This document shows, piece by piece, positions 1 through 7,892 of a stretch of 64,000 bases of DNA (position 1 is its first letter; the number at the start of each line of letters is the position of its first letter). A model generated the notes under the pieces. The model ran no database searches. It saw nothing but the letters and a program-made list of their open reading frames with translations, and had not been told where the DNA came from. The position numbers were made by a program, and so were the translations under genes. This stretch comes from Pseudomonas sp. GM80 (GTDB lineage: Bacteria > Pseudomonadota > Gammaproteobacteria > Pseudomonadales > Pseudomonadaceae). The stretch lies in NCBI RefSeq assembly GCF_000282515.1, contig NZ_AKJD01000146.1, positions 1 to 64,000 of the forward strand. Direction: 5' to 3'.

Positions 1-42
1 CGGCAGCTCCTACATGAGATTGGGGCCACGAGCCTGTAGACG

Positions 43-66
43 AACCCCGGAGAAATCCGGGGTTTG
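43..66 (+). terminator. Rho-independent terminator of a gene left of the window
   Basis: The 8-bp arms AACCCCGG and CCGGGGTT flank the loop AGAAAT and are followed by a T-rich stretch. It would end a plus-strand transcript that starts outside the window. The first 13 bases (CGGCAGCTCCTAC) match the end of a REP element of the family also seen near 30.35 kb. Confidence 0.7.
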
Positions 67-119
67 TCGTTTCTGGCGACCCCGCTATCATTCGCGGCAT
101 TCTTCGGGGGATTTGACTG

Positions 120-1349
120 ATGCTTAATGGCCTGTGGCTTGGCTTCTTCATCGTGGCAGCCGTGTCGGCGCTGGCGCAGTGGCTGATCGGCGGCAACGCC
201 GGGATCTTTGCGGCGATGGTGGAAAGCATTTTCGCCATGGCCAAGCTCTCGGTCGAAGTCATGGTGCTGCTGTTTGGCACCCTCACCCTGTGGCTGGGTT
301 TCCTGCGCATTGCCGAGAAGGCCGGGATCGTCGAATGGCTGGCCAAGGTGCTCGGCCCGCTGTTCTTGCGGCTGATGCCGGAAGTCCCGGCCGGGCACCC
401 TGCCCTTGGCCTGATCACCCTGAACTTCGCTGCCAACGGTCTGGGCCTCGACAACGCCGCGACGCCAATCGGCCTGAAAGCCATGAAGGCGCTGCAGGAG
501 CTCAATCCCAGCGCGACCATCGCCAGTAACGCGCAAATCCTCTTCCTGGTGCTCAACGCCTCCTCCCTGACCCTGCTGCCGGTGACGATCTTCATGTACC
601 GCGCCCAGCAAGGCGCGCCGGACCCGACGCTGGTGTTCCTGCCGATTCTGTTGGCGACCAGTTGCTCGACGATTGTCGGCTTCCTCTCGGTGGCGTTCAT
701 GCAGCGCCTGCGGATCTGGGATCCGGTGGTATTGGCCTATTTGATTCCCGGTGCGTTGATCCTCGGTGGGTTCATGGCACTGCTCGGCACGCTTTCCGCC
801 ACGGCTTTGGCGGGATTGTCGTCGATCCTCGGCAATCTCACGCTGTTTGGGTTGATTATGCTGTTTTTGCTGATCGGCGCGTTAAAGAAAGTGAAGGTTT
901 ACGAGGCGTTTGTCGAAGGCGCCAAAGAAGGCTTCGACGTGGCGAAGAATCTGCTGCCGTATCTGGTGGCGATGCTCTGTGCGGTTGGCGTACTGCGTGC
1001 TTCCGGGGCGCTGGACTTCGGGCTGGACGGTATTCGCCATCTGGTCGAGTGGGCCGGTTGGGACACGCGGTTTGTCGATGCGTTGCCAACGGCGATGGTC
1101 AAACCGTTCTCCGGCAGTGCGGCGCGAGCGATGTTGATCGAGACCATGAAGACCTCGGGGGTCGACAGCTTCCCGGCGTTGGTCGCCGCGACGATTCAAG
1201 GCAGTACCGAGACCACGTTCTATGTGTTGGCGGTGTATTTCGGTGCGGTGGGCATTCAGCGAGCGCGGCATGCGGTGGGGTGTGCGTTGCTGGCGGAGTT
1301 TGCCGGCGTCGTTGGCGCTATCTTTGTCTGCTACTGGTTCTTCGGCTAA
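120..1349 (+). CDS. Nucleoside-recognition (Gate) domain membrane protein, SpmA/SpmB-like fusion
   Basis: Polytopic inner-membrane protein of 409 residues with about nine hydrophobic segments. It carries two Gate-type halves: residues about 40-190, with the conserved stretch NFAANGLGLDNAATPIGLKA, and about 270-400, with a TETTFYVLAVYFG motif near residue 365. In Bacillus these halves are separate spore maturation proteins SpmA and SpmB; many proteobacteria carry them fused. The substrate is unknown and a sporulation role is not implied. The ATG at 120 follows a GGGGGA ribosome site. The gene stands alone between a terminator and a REP palindrome. Confidence 0.8.
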   Translation: MLNGLWLGFFIVAAVSALAQWLIGGNAGIFAAMVESIFAMAKLSVEVMVLLFGTLTLWLGFLRIAEKAGIVEWLAKVLGPLFLRLMPEVPAGHPALGLITLNFAANGLGLDNAATPIGLKAMKALQELNPSATIASNAQILFLVLNASSLTLLPVTIFMYRAQQGAPDPTLVFLPILLATSCSTIVGFLSVAFMQRLRIWDPVVLAYLIPGALILGGFMALLGTLSATALAGLSSILGNLTLFGLIMLFLLIGALKKVKVYEAFVEGAKEGFDVAKNLLPYLVAMLCAVGVLRASGALDFGLDGIRHLVEWAGWDTRFVDALPTAMVKPFSGSAARAMLIETMKTSGVDSFPALVAATIQGSTETTFYVLAVYFGAVGIQRARHAVGCALLAEFAGVVGAIFVCYWFFG

Positions 1350-1363
1350 CCACAGATCAAAAC

Positions 1364-1453
1364 TGTAGGAGTGAGCCTGCTCGCGATAGCGGTTTATCAA
1401 TCGCCATCATCGGTGACTGATACACCGCTATCGCGAGCAGGCTCACTCCTACA
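1364..1453. repeat. REP palindrome, family A (GTAGGAGTGAGCCTGCTCGC)
   Basis: Perfect inverted repeat with arms of about 30 bp (1364-1393 and 1424-1453) around a 30-bp spacer. The same unit recurs at 9896-9985. It lies between convergent genes, the usual place for P. fluorescens REP doublets. Confidence 0.9.
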
Positions 1454-1470
1454 GGGGTTTTGTGTTGGGC

Positions 1471-2097
1471 TTAGGGTTTTGGGGGAGCGAGTTTCTGGCC
1501 TTGGTCGACGGCCCACGCGACGACCTTGGCGGTCAGGCGATCACTGGCCTGGCCAAAGCCTGCGACCACCGCCGGCACCTGCACGTCGTTCAGAGGCTGA
1601 CGCTCTTCAAAGCGCCGACTGGCCAGAATCCGCTGGTCATAACCGCGCACCAGCAACGCATCGACCCGCACCACGACGCTGGCCTGCGATCCCTGATACT
1701 CGGTCTGAAACGCCTGCAAACTCCCGCCCAATTCGAGATCCGCCGCAAAGTTGCTGTCATCGGTACTCAGCAACGTCACCCGGCCATCACGCGCAAACCC
1801 ATCCAGCAGACGATTACGCACCAGCACCGGCGCCGGGTCGCTCCAGCGCGAGCCCTTGTAGCTGCTGATCACGTCACCCTGCGGGATCACCGCGATCGTC
1901 GGCCTGTTCAAAGCCTCACTGGCCTGCAATTTGTTCAGTCGCAACGACCAATGCTGTGCTGCCGCCGAACTGGCCGAGGCGGGCGCCTGTGCCGTCGGCA
2001 GGCGATAGACATCCGAAGGCTCGGATTTGGGCAAAATCGAGCATGCGCTGATCAGGGAAATGCCGGCGGCGAGAAGGGCGAGGCGAGTCAGCTTCAT
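1471..2097 (-). CDS. ABC-type transport auxiliary lipoprotein, PqiC-like
   Basis: A 208-residue outer-membrane-type lipoprotein. The signal peptide ends in the lipobox LISAC with the lipidated Cys at position 19. The rest fits the ABC_trans_aux (PqiC) family, which in related Mce systems sits at the outer membrane and receives or docks the MlaD-type needle. Its start overlaps the stop of the mlaD-like gene by 4 bp (ATGA), so it is the last gene of the five-gene lipid-transport operon reading leftwards. Family assignment comes from size, lipobox and neighbours; the substrate is not known. Confidence 0.85.
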   Translation of the reverse strand: MKLTRLALLAAGISLISACSILPKSEPSDVYRLPTAQAPASASSAAAQHWSLRLNKLQASEALNRPTIAVIPQGDVISSYKGSRWSDPAPVLVRNRLLDGFARDGRVTLLSTDDSNFAADLELGGSLQAFQTEYQGSQASVVVRVDALLVRGYDQRILASRRFEERQPLNDVQVPAVVAGFGQASDRLTAKVVAWAVDQGQKLAPPKP

Positions 2098-3032
2098 GGC
2101 GTGAATTCCTTGTTCTTGTCACGGCCCAGCAAATAGCCGCTGGGGTTGGCCTCAAGGCGTTGCGAAATGGCGCGCAACGAAGTCAGCGTCTCGCGCAGTT
2201 CGCGGATCGCCGGGGCCAGGCCATTGAGGCCCTGCATGCCGTTGTCGAGGGAGTTTTCGTTTTTGCTGAGCAAGGTGCTGATGGTCGCGGTGCTTTGCTC
2301 CAGCGACTTCATCGCCTGCTCGGCGCTGCCCAGTGCTTGCTTGCCTTGATCGTTGATCAGGCCGTTGGCGTTGCGCATCAGCAGCGAAGTCTGTTCGAGC
2401 ATGCTGCCAGCCTGTTTGCCAACGCTCGCCAGTTGCTGCATCGCCTGTTTGATGTCGCCGCGCTGATCGTTGATGGTGCCGGTGGTTTGCTCCAGATGCG
2501 CAAGGGTTTTGCTGACGCGCTCAACGTTCTCTGGGGAAAACATCTGATTGGCGTTCTGCAGCAGCGCGCTGATGCCGGTCATCAAATCGTTGCTGTCATT
2601 GAGCAAACGCGAAATCGGCGAGGGCGAGGCTACGATCAGCGGCAGCTTACCGTCATGGCCGGTCAGTTTCGGGCTCTCTGGCGTACCACCGCTGAGCTGG
2701 ATGATCGACGTGCCGGTGATCCCGGCCAGTGCCAGTTTCGCCTGGGTGTCTTCCTTGACCGGGGTGTCACCGGCCAGACGAATCCGCGCCAGCACCCGCC
2801 GTGGGTCTTTCGGATCAAGGCGCAAATTGATCACATCGCCGACCTTGATCCCGCTGTACTGCACCGGGCTGCCCTTGGACAGGCCACTGACTGCCTCGCT
2901 GAAGACAATCTCGTAATCCTTGAACTCGGTGTCGACACTGGACTTGGCCAGGAACAGACCGAAGAGCAGGGCGCCTGCCACCACAATCACGGTGAACAGG
3001 CCGATCAACACATGATGCGCTCGGGTTTCCAT
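2094..3032 (-). CDS. MlaD-family (Mce domain) periplasmic lipid-transport protein
   Basis: A 312-residue protein with one N-terminal membrane anchor (residues about 8-28) and one Mce domain (about 38-115, including YSGIKVGDVINLRLDP and GITGTSIIQLSGG). A long helical, Gln/Asn/Leu-rich C-terminal part (about 150-300) could form a needle or coiled coil. Mce proteins are the periplasmic substrate-binding parts of phospholipid ABC transporters. It begins one base after the ATPase gene stops, so the two are translationally close. It is longer than canonical MlaD (about 150-180 residues), which suggests a PqiB/YebT-like extended variant or a paralogous Mla-like system. Confidence 0.88.
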   Translation of the reverse strand: METRAHHVLIGLFTVIVVAGALLFGLFLAKSSVDTEFKDYEIVFSEAVSGLSKGSPVQYSGIKVGDVINLRLDPKDPRRVLARIRLAGDTPVKEDTQAKLALAGITGTSIIQLSGGTPESPKLTGHDGKLPLIVASPSPISRLLNDSNDLMTGISALLQNANQMFSPENVERVSKTLAHLEQTTGTINDQRGDIKQAMQQLASVGKQAGSMLEQTSLLMRNANGLINDQGKQALGSAEQAMKSLEQSTATISTLLSKNENSLDNGMQGLNGLAPAIRELRETLTSLRAISQRLEANPSGYLLGRDKNKEFTP

Positions 3033-3033
3033 G

Positions 3034-3837
3034 TCAGACCTCGTTGAGCAATTTGGCGGCGTCCAGCGCCGAGCGGCCGCGCGGGCCGTGGAAGTATTCG
3101 TGAATCCACGCGTCGTCGGTTTCCGAAACGACGTCGATCGGGCCGGCGACCAGGACTTTCTTCTGCGCCAGCACCGCGACGCGGTCGGTGATGGTGTAGA
3201 GCGTGTCGAGGTCGTGGGTCACCAGAAACACGCTGAGGCCGAGCGCATCGCGCAGGGTCAGGATCAATTGATCGAACTGCGCCGCGCCAATCGGATCGAG
3301 GCCGGCGGTGGGTTCATCGAGAAACAGGATGTCCGGATCCAGCGCCAAAGCCCGCGCCAGAGCGGCGCGCTTGATCATGCCGCCGGACAGCGACGAAGGA
3401 TATTTATCCGCCGCCGACAATGGCAGCCCGGCCAACGCCAGCTTCACGGCGGCCAAATGTTCGGCGTCGTTACGGCTGAGGCCGGCGTGTTCAATGAGGG
3501 GCAGGGCGACGTTCTCGGTGACCGTCAGCGAGGAAAACAGCGCGCCCTTCTGGAACAACACACCGAAGCGGCGTTCGACCAACGAGCGCTCATGCTCGGA
3601 CAGGCTCGGCAGGTTCTTACCGAACACTTTGACGATGCCTTCGCTGGGCCGGCGCAAACCGACAATGCTGCGCAGCAGCACCGATTTGCCGCTGCCGGAA
3701 CCACCGACCACGGCAAGAATCTCGCCTTTGTACAAATCCAGATCGAGGTTCTCGTGCACGCTCTGGCTGCCGAAGCGATTGCACAGGCCACGGACTTCAA
3801 TCACCGCCTCCGAGGGCGCGCGGGGTAGACGACTCAC
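3034..3837 (-). CDS. ABC transporter ATP-binding protein, MlaF-type
   Basis: Cytoplasmic ATPase of the Mce/Mla-like lipid transporter, 267 residues from a GTG start at 3837 that overlaps the permease stop as GTGA. Walker A is GGSGSGKS (residues about 40-47), the signature is SLSGGMIKRAALARAL, Walker B is DILFLDEPTAGLDP, and the switch His lies in LVTHDLDTL. An open frame extends much further upstream, but that part is an alternative frame of the permease gene. The GTG start places the first strand (AVIEVRGLCNRFG) at the usual distance from the N-terminus. Confidence 0.9.
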   Translation of the reverse strand: MSRLPRAPSEAVIEVRGLCNRFGSQSVHENLDLDLYKGEILAVVGGSGSGKSVLLRSIVGLRRPSEGIVKVFGKNLPSLSEHERSLVERRFGVLFQKGALFSSLTVTENVALPLIEHAGLSRNDAEHLAAVKLALAGLPLSAADKYPSSLSGGMIKRAALARALALDPDILFLDEPTAGLDPIGAAQFDQLILTLRDALGLSVFLVTHDLDTLYTITDRVAVLAQKKVLVAGPIDVVSETDDAWIHEYFHGPRGRSALDAAKLLNEV

Positions 3838-4982
3838 CAGCCCATCTCCATGAAGAACAGTGCGGCCACCGCGTCGAGCACGATCACCACGAAAATCGAC
3901 TGCACCACGGCAGACGTCGTGTGCGCGCCGACCGACTCGGCGCTGCCGCTGACCTTGAAGCCTTCCAGGCAACCAATCGCGGCAATGATGAAGGCGAAAA
4001 TCGGCGCTTTTACCAAGCCGACCAGAAAGTGCTGAACGCCGATGTCCGACTGCAACAGCGTCAGGAACATCGCCGGCGAGATATCCAGCGACACCGCGCA
4101 GACCACGCCGCCACCGATAATCCCGCAGAGCATCGCGAGAAAGGTCAGCATCGGCAGCGCCACCAGCATCGCCAGCACGCGCGGCACCACCAGCAGCTCC
4201 ATCGGGTCGAGGCCGAGTGTGCGGATTGCGTCGATTTCTTCGTTGGCCTTCATCGAGCCGATTTGCGCGGTAAAGGCACTGGCGGTGCGCCCGGCCATGA
4301 GGATCGCCGTGAGCAGCACGCCGAATTCCCGCAAAAACGAGAAACCGACCAGATCCACGGTAAAAATCGTCGCGCCAAAACTGGCCAGCACCGTCGCGCC
4401 GAGAAACGCCACCACCGCGCCGACCAGAAAGGTCAGCAGTGCCACGATGGGTGCAGCGTCGAGGCCAGTCTGCTCGATGTGCGCAATCATTGGCGTGATG
4501 CGCCAGCGCTTGGGCCGGAACAGGCTGCGCGCGATGGTTTCCAGGATCAGGCCGATGAAACCGAGGAGTTGCAGGGTGTCTTGCCAGATGGTGTCGACAG
4601 CGCGGCCGATGCGCGTCAGCAACTGCACGCTGACGCTGATTTCCGGCTCCTTGATTGGCACGCAGAAGTCGGTCATCGAGCGATACACGGTTTGCAGCAG
4701 CGCGCGGTCGGCGGTGGAAATCGTGCAATCAGGGTGCTCGGCAGATTTACCGAGGCGCTCGGAGCCGAGCAGTTCCACCAGCAGCGAAGCGCCGGCAGTG
4801 TCGAGTGCGCCGAGGCTGTTGAGGTCGATCGGGGTATTGGCGTCGTACTGGCCGTGGAGCTTTTCGCTCAGGGTCTTCAGCTCGGCGTAATGGGCAAGCG
4901 TCCAGTCCCCGGTGACCCGCAGGCGGGCAGGGCTGAACGACGTGTCCAGTTGGGCATTGCCGCTGATCGAGCTGCTGGTCAT
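3834..4982 (-). CDS. STAS-MlaE fusion ABC permease
   Basis: A 382-residue inner-membrane permease. Residues about 15-110 form a STAS-like domain (MlaB-like; DLNSLGALDTAGASLLVELL). Residues about 130-380 are the MlaE/YrbE permease with five or so membrane spans and the conserved coupling segment AQIGSMKANEEIDAIRTLGL. In the canonical mla operon MlaB and MlaE are separate; here they are one chain. It lies 54 bp after the DUF5924 gene and overlaps the ATPase gene, which fits a single operon. Confidence 0.9.
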   Translation of the reverse strand: MTSSSISGNAQLDTSFSPARLRVTGDWTLAHYAELKTLSEKLHGQYDANTPIDLNSLGALDTAGASLLVELLGSERLGKSAEHPDCTISTADRALLQTVYRSMTDFCVPIKEPEISVSVQLLTRIGRAVDTIWQDTLQLLGFIGLILETIARSLFRPKRWRITPMIAHIEQTGLDAAPIVALLTFLVGAVVAFLGATVLASFGATIFTVDLVGFSFLREFGVLLTAILMAGRTASAFTAQIGSMKANEEIDAIRTLGLDPMELLVVPRVLAMLVALPMLTFLAMLCGIIGGGVVCAVSLDISPAMFLTLLQSDIGVQHFLVGLVKAPIFAFIIAAIGCLEGFKVSGSAESVGAHTTSAVVQSIFVVIVLDAVAALFFMEMGW

Positions 4983-5036
4983 AAGCTCCGTGCTTGTTCG
5001 GCCTTTATGCGAACTAACGTAATAGCACGAACCGGA

Positions 5037-6077
5037 TTACTTTTCTTTGATCGCTGTGCTGTCGGTGACTTCGAAGCGCAGCACGCCGATCACCTGGCCA
5101 TCCTCGGTCAGCACCCGCACCTGCCATTTGCCCGCCGGGTTGCCAGGGAAATTCTGCTTGTGCGTCCACGCCCGGTAGCCTTCCTTGCGCCCGCCATGGA
5201 TATCGAGGGCGATGCGGTCGACCTCTTTGCCGTTGAACTGCCAGACGTGATAAATCCGCTCATCAAGGCCGCGCGGCGCGTTGATCGCAGTGTAGGCGTA
5301 GAGCCCGCCGTTGCGGATCTGCTCGGCGCTGACCGTGTCGAGGCTGGCACCGGGGGTGCGATCCTGCATTTGCGTGCTGATCGCCACGTCGGTCATCCAC
5401 AGCGTCGCCGGCGGCACCCACGAACGCAGCGCCCAACCGACGCCGCCAATGCCGACGGTGATGCACAGGATCGCCAGCGCATTGCGCAGCGTGCGGATCG
5501 GAAAGATCGACGCCAGGCTGGGGAACGACAGCAGCACGGCAATGCCCAGCGCCCATTTGAAGCTCTGCGCCGTGGTCAGGTGCATGATCACCGGCAACGC
5601 GGTGAGCAGGGCGGCGAACAGGGTCAGGGTGTGCAACGCGAGGAACGCCCAGCGCCGTGGCGCCAGCCATTTGTAGTAGAGCGGATCGACAATCGAGATC
5701 AGTGCCGCGACGCTGAGCAGGCCGGTGAAGAACAACTGGCCGCTGTTCCACGTCGTGGTGATGAAGAAGAACGGCAGGACGAAAAACAGGCTTTCCTGAT
5801 GGATCATCTGCGTCGCGTAACGCAGCAGCGGCTGGGGAATCTCGCGTTTGAACACGCGGGTGAACAGGCCGGTGAGGGTGTTTTCCAGCATCAGCCAGAT
5901 CCAGCTGAGCAGCATGATCACCGTGATCCAGCTCGCCAGCCCCTGCTGACGATCGACCATGATAAAACTGCCGACGCCGGAGATGAAACCGCCAAGCGCA
6001 ATGACCCCGGGATAGCGCTTCATCAGTTCGAGAATGCGCTGGATCAGGAGCTGTATTTTCGGCATGTCGGGGTTCAC
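5037..6077 (-). CDS. DUF5924/DUF2914 membrane protein
   Basis: A 346-residue protein with about seven hydrophobic segments in residues 20-230, then a C-terminal extracytoplasmic domain (about 235-340) rich in WQFNGKEVDRI / GYRAWTHKQNFPG. This resembles the DUF2914 domain that follows the DUF5924 membrane region in pseudomonads. No biochemical role is established. It is the first gene of the leftward operon containing the Mce transporter, so an envelope role is plausible, but that is inference from position only. Confidence 0.7.
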   Translation of the reverse strand: MNPDMPKIQLLIQRILELMKRYPGVIALGGFISGVGSFIMVDRQQGLASWITVIMLLSWIWLMLENTLTGLFTRVFKREIPQPLLRYATQMIHQESLFFVLPFFFITTTWNSGQLFFTGLLSVAALISIVDPLYYKWLAPRRWAFLALHTLTLFAALLTALPVIMHLTTAQSFKWALGIAVLLSFPSLASIFPIRTLRNALAILCITVGIGGVGWALRSWVPPATLWMTDVAISTQMQDRTPGASLDTVSAEQIRNGGLYAYTAINAPRGLDERIYHVWQFNGKEVDRIALDIHGGRKEGYRAWTHKQNFPGNPAGKWQVRVLTEDGQVIGVLRFEVTDSTAIKEK

Positions 6078-6120
6078 AACGCTGTAGGAAAAATCCCGGA
6101 AAGGTTACCGCCGCCTAGCC

Positions 6121-6270
6121 CCTGTGGCGAGGGGATTTATCCCCGTTGGGCTGCGAAGCAGCCCCAAACCCTGCAACGCGATTCATCCAGACAAAACGCA
6201 TTCGCAGGATTTACGACGGCTGCGCCGCCGAACGGGGCGGTGCGACGTTTCGCTAAATCCCCTCGCCACA
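6121..6270. repeat. REP palindrome, family B (TGTGGCGAGGGGATTTATCC)
   Basis: Outer arms TGTGGCGAGGGGATTTA (from 6123) and TAAATCCCCTCGCCACA (6254-6270) are exact reverse complements and enclose a longer imperfectly paired interior. Copies lie at 9746-9851 and 17522-17657. With the adjoining family D unit it fills the whole gap 6078-6335, in which I see no gene. Confidence 0.85.
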
Positions 6271-6300
6271 AGAACCTCATCATCACAACATGGTGTTCCA

Positions 6301-6335
6301 TATAGGAGCTGCCGAAGGCTGCGATCTTTTGATCT
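6301..6335. repeat. REP unit, family D (GGAGCTGCCGAAGGCTGCGA)
   Basis: Single unit reading TAGGAGCTGCCGAAGGCTGC then GATCTTTTGATCTT. It is repeated at 13946-13982 and, reversed, at 30335-30370, with a trace at 1-13. It abuts the stop codon of the peptidase gene. Confidence 0.8.
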
Positions 6336-7715
6336 TCAACCCCGCTTACGATGCAAACGCCAGCCGATCAGGATCAACAACACCAGACCTAAGCCACCCG
6401 CACTCAACCACAACACCTGATCATCACTGATCAACGGCTTCTCGATCCGCAAATACCCCGGTTGCAGCAGCAATTCACGCATGGCTTTGTTCGCCGCCTC
6501 CAGCGTCACCCCTTGCAGCTCGCGGGCCGGGTTGGCAAAACGGCCGTCCTCATAATCGCCCAGCGCGCTCCAGTAATAATCCGCCATCGCGCTATTACCC
6601 TGCACCGCCCACGCCTGATGGGCGATGGACGCCTGTTTGATCCGCGCGAAGGTGTCCGGGTCGAGGCCGTTTTTCAGCAGATCGGCCTTGAGGTCTTCCA
6701 GCACCTGGATGGCTTCGTCGACGTCATCACGATCGAGATCAGCGTTCAGGCTCATGAAACCAACACCGCCAAACACTTCGCGCTCAGCCCACGGCCCGTA
6801 GGACAAGCCGTGATTGAGGCGGATCTGCCGATACAGCGCCCAATCCAGATAATCCTTGAGGATGTCGAAGGTCTGGTCGTACTGATCGTCAATCACCGGT
6901 TCCGGCACCAGCCAGTGCAGCTTGGCGCTGTCGCCGATGAAACCACGGGTGAGGGTGCGTTCATGGGCCGCGCTGGTGCGAATGTCCGGCAGTGGCCTGT
7001 GTTCGCTCGGATCGACCGCTTCGAGCGCGCCCCAGGTGCGTTCCAGGTAGGCCGGCAGCAGCTTGTCGAGTTCGCCGACGACGATCAGCGTCATGTTGTT
7101 CGGCGCGTACCAGGCCTTGCGCACCTTCTCCAGTTGTTCCTGAGTCAGGTGACCGACTTCGGCGCGTTGCGGGCATTTCAGGCCCAGTTCGACGGCGAGT
7201 TGATTGCTCGCGGTGTGGCCGAGATCCTGGCGATCGAGGAAGCGTTGCAGACGCGTGTAATGGCCGCCGTCCTCGCGTTCGACCACGCGTTTGGCGGCGT
7301 TGATCGCGTTGTCGTCGATGCGCGTCTGGGTCAGCAGGTCGAGCAGCAGGTCGAGGACCTTGCGCTGGTTCTTCGCCGGGGCTTCGATGACGAAGGTGGT
7401 GTCGGCGTTGCTGGTAAAGGCATTCCAGTCACCGCCCAGTGCCTGCATGCGTTCTTCCAGACCACCTTCGCCCGTGGCGTCGATGCCGCTGAACAACAAG
7501 TGTTCGAGCAGGTGCGGCAGCTCTTTGTCCGCGCAATCGAAATCATCAAGGCCGACGCCGACCACCAAGCGAATCGCCACATGCCCACGTTCGGTGCCGG
7601 GTTTGAGCATCAGCTGCAAACCGTTGGGCAGCGCATAGCCTTCGACCTGAAAGCGATCCAGGGCAAAGGCAGGCAGGGAACCGAGCAACAGACAGGCGAA
7701 CAACAGGCAACGCAT
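6336..7715 (-). CDS. M16-family zinc metallopeptidase, membrane anchored
   Basis: A 459-residue pitrilysin/insulinase-type protease. There is an N-terminal signal peptide (MRCLLFACLLLGSLPAFA), then the inverted zinc motif HxxEH in ELPHLLEHLLFSG (residues about 66-78), and an M16 second domain (about 190-380). A C-terminal membrane span (about 430-450) ends in RLHRKRG. The protein is therefore probably periplasmic and tethered to the inner membrane. Stand-alone gene; substrate unknown. Confidence 0.85.
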   Translation of the reverse strand: MRCLLFACLLLGSLPAFALDRFQVEGYALPNGLQLMLKPGTERGHVAIRLVVGVGLDDFDCADKELPHLLEHLLFSGIDATGEGGLEERMQALGGDWNAFTSNADTTFVIEAPAKNQRKVLDLLLDLLTQTRIDDNAINAAKRVVEREDGGHYTRLQRFLDRQDLGHTASNQLAVELGLKCPQRAEVGHLTQEQLEKVRKAWYAPNNMTLIVVGELDKLLPAYLERTWGALEAVDPSEHRPLPDIRTSAAHERTLTRGFIGDSAKLHWLVPEPVIDDQYDQTFDILKDYLDWALYRQIRLNHGLSYGPWAEREVFGGVGFMSLNADLDRDDVDEAIQVLEDLKADLLKNGLDPDTFARIKQASIAHQAWAVQGNSAMADYYWSALGDYEDGRFANPARELQGVTLEAANKAMRELLLQPGYLRIEKPLISDDQVLWLSAGGLGLVLLILIGWRLHRKRG

Positions 7716-7763
7716 AACAGGCTTCCATACGGCTGATTTGGAGATCCGTGTCGTCAGTCAGTG

Positions 7764-7844
7764 CCCCATCGCTGGCAAGCCAGCTCCCACAAGGATTTTG
7801 GGTGCTCACAAAACCCTGTGGGAGCTGGCTTGCCAGCGATGGGG
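7764..7844. repeat. REP palindrome, family C (ATCGCTGGCAAGCCAGCTCC)
   Basis: Inverted repeat CCCCATCGCTGGCAAGCCAG / CTGGCTTGCCAGCGATGGGG with CTCCCACA / TGTGGGAG inner arms. It is one of four copies in the window (others at 19301, 22248 and 29593). Confidence 0.9.
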
Positions 7845-7892
7845 CCCTTGAGACTGAACTCTGTGTTACTGACTGACCCTGGCCCCAGACGT

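Noticed and set aside
5743-5758. parS-like TGTTCCACGTCGTGGT
   Set aside because: Only the left half-site matches; the right half is not complementary.
3921-6305. 794-codon open frame on the plus strand
   Set aside because: Antisense to the STAS-permease and DUF5924 genes; Arg/His/Gln-rich shadow translation with no recognisable domain.
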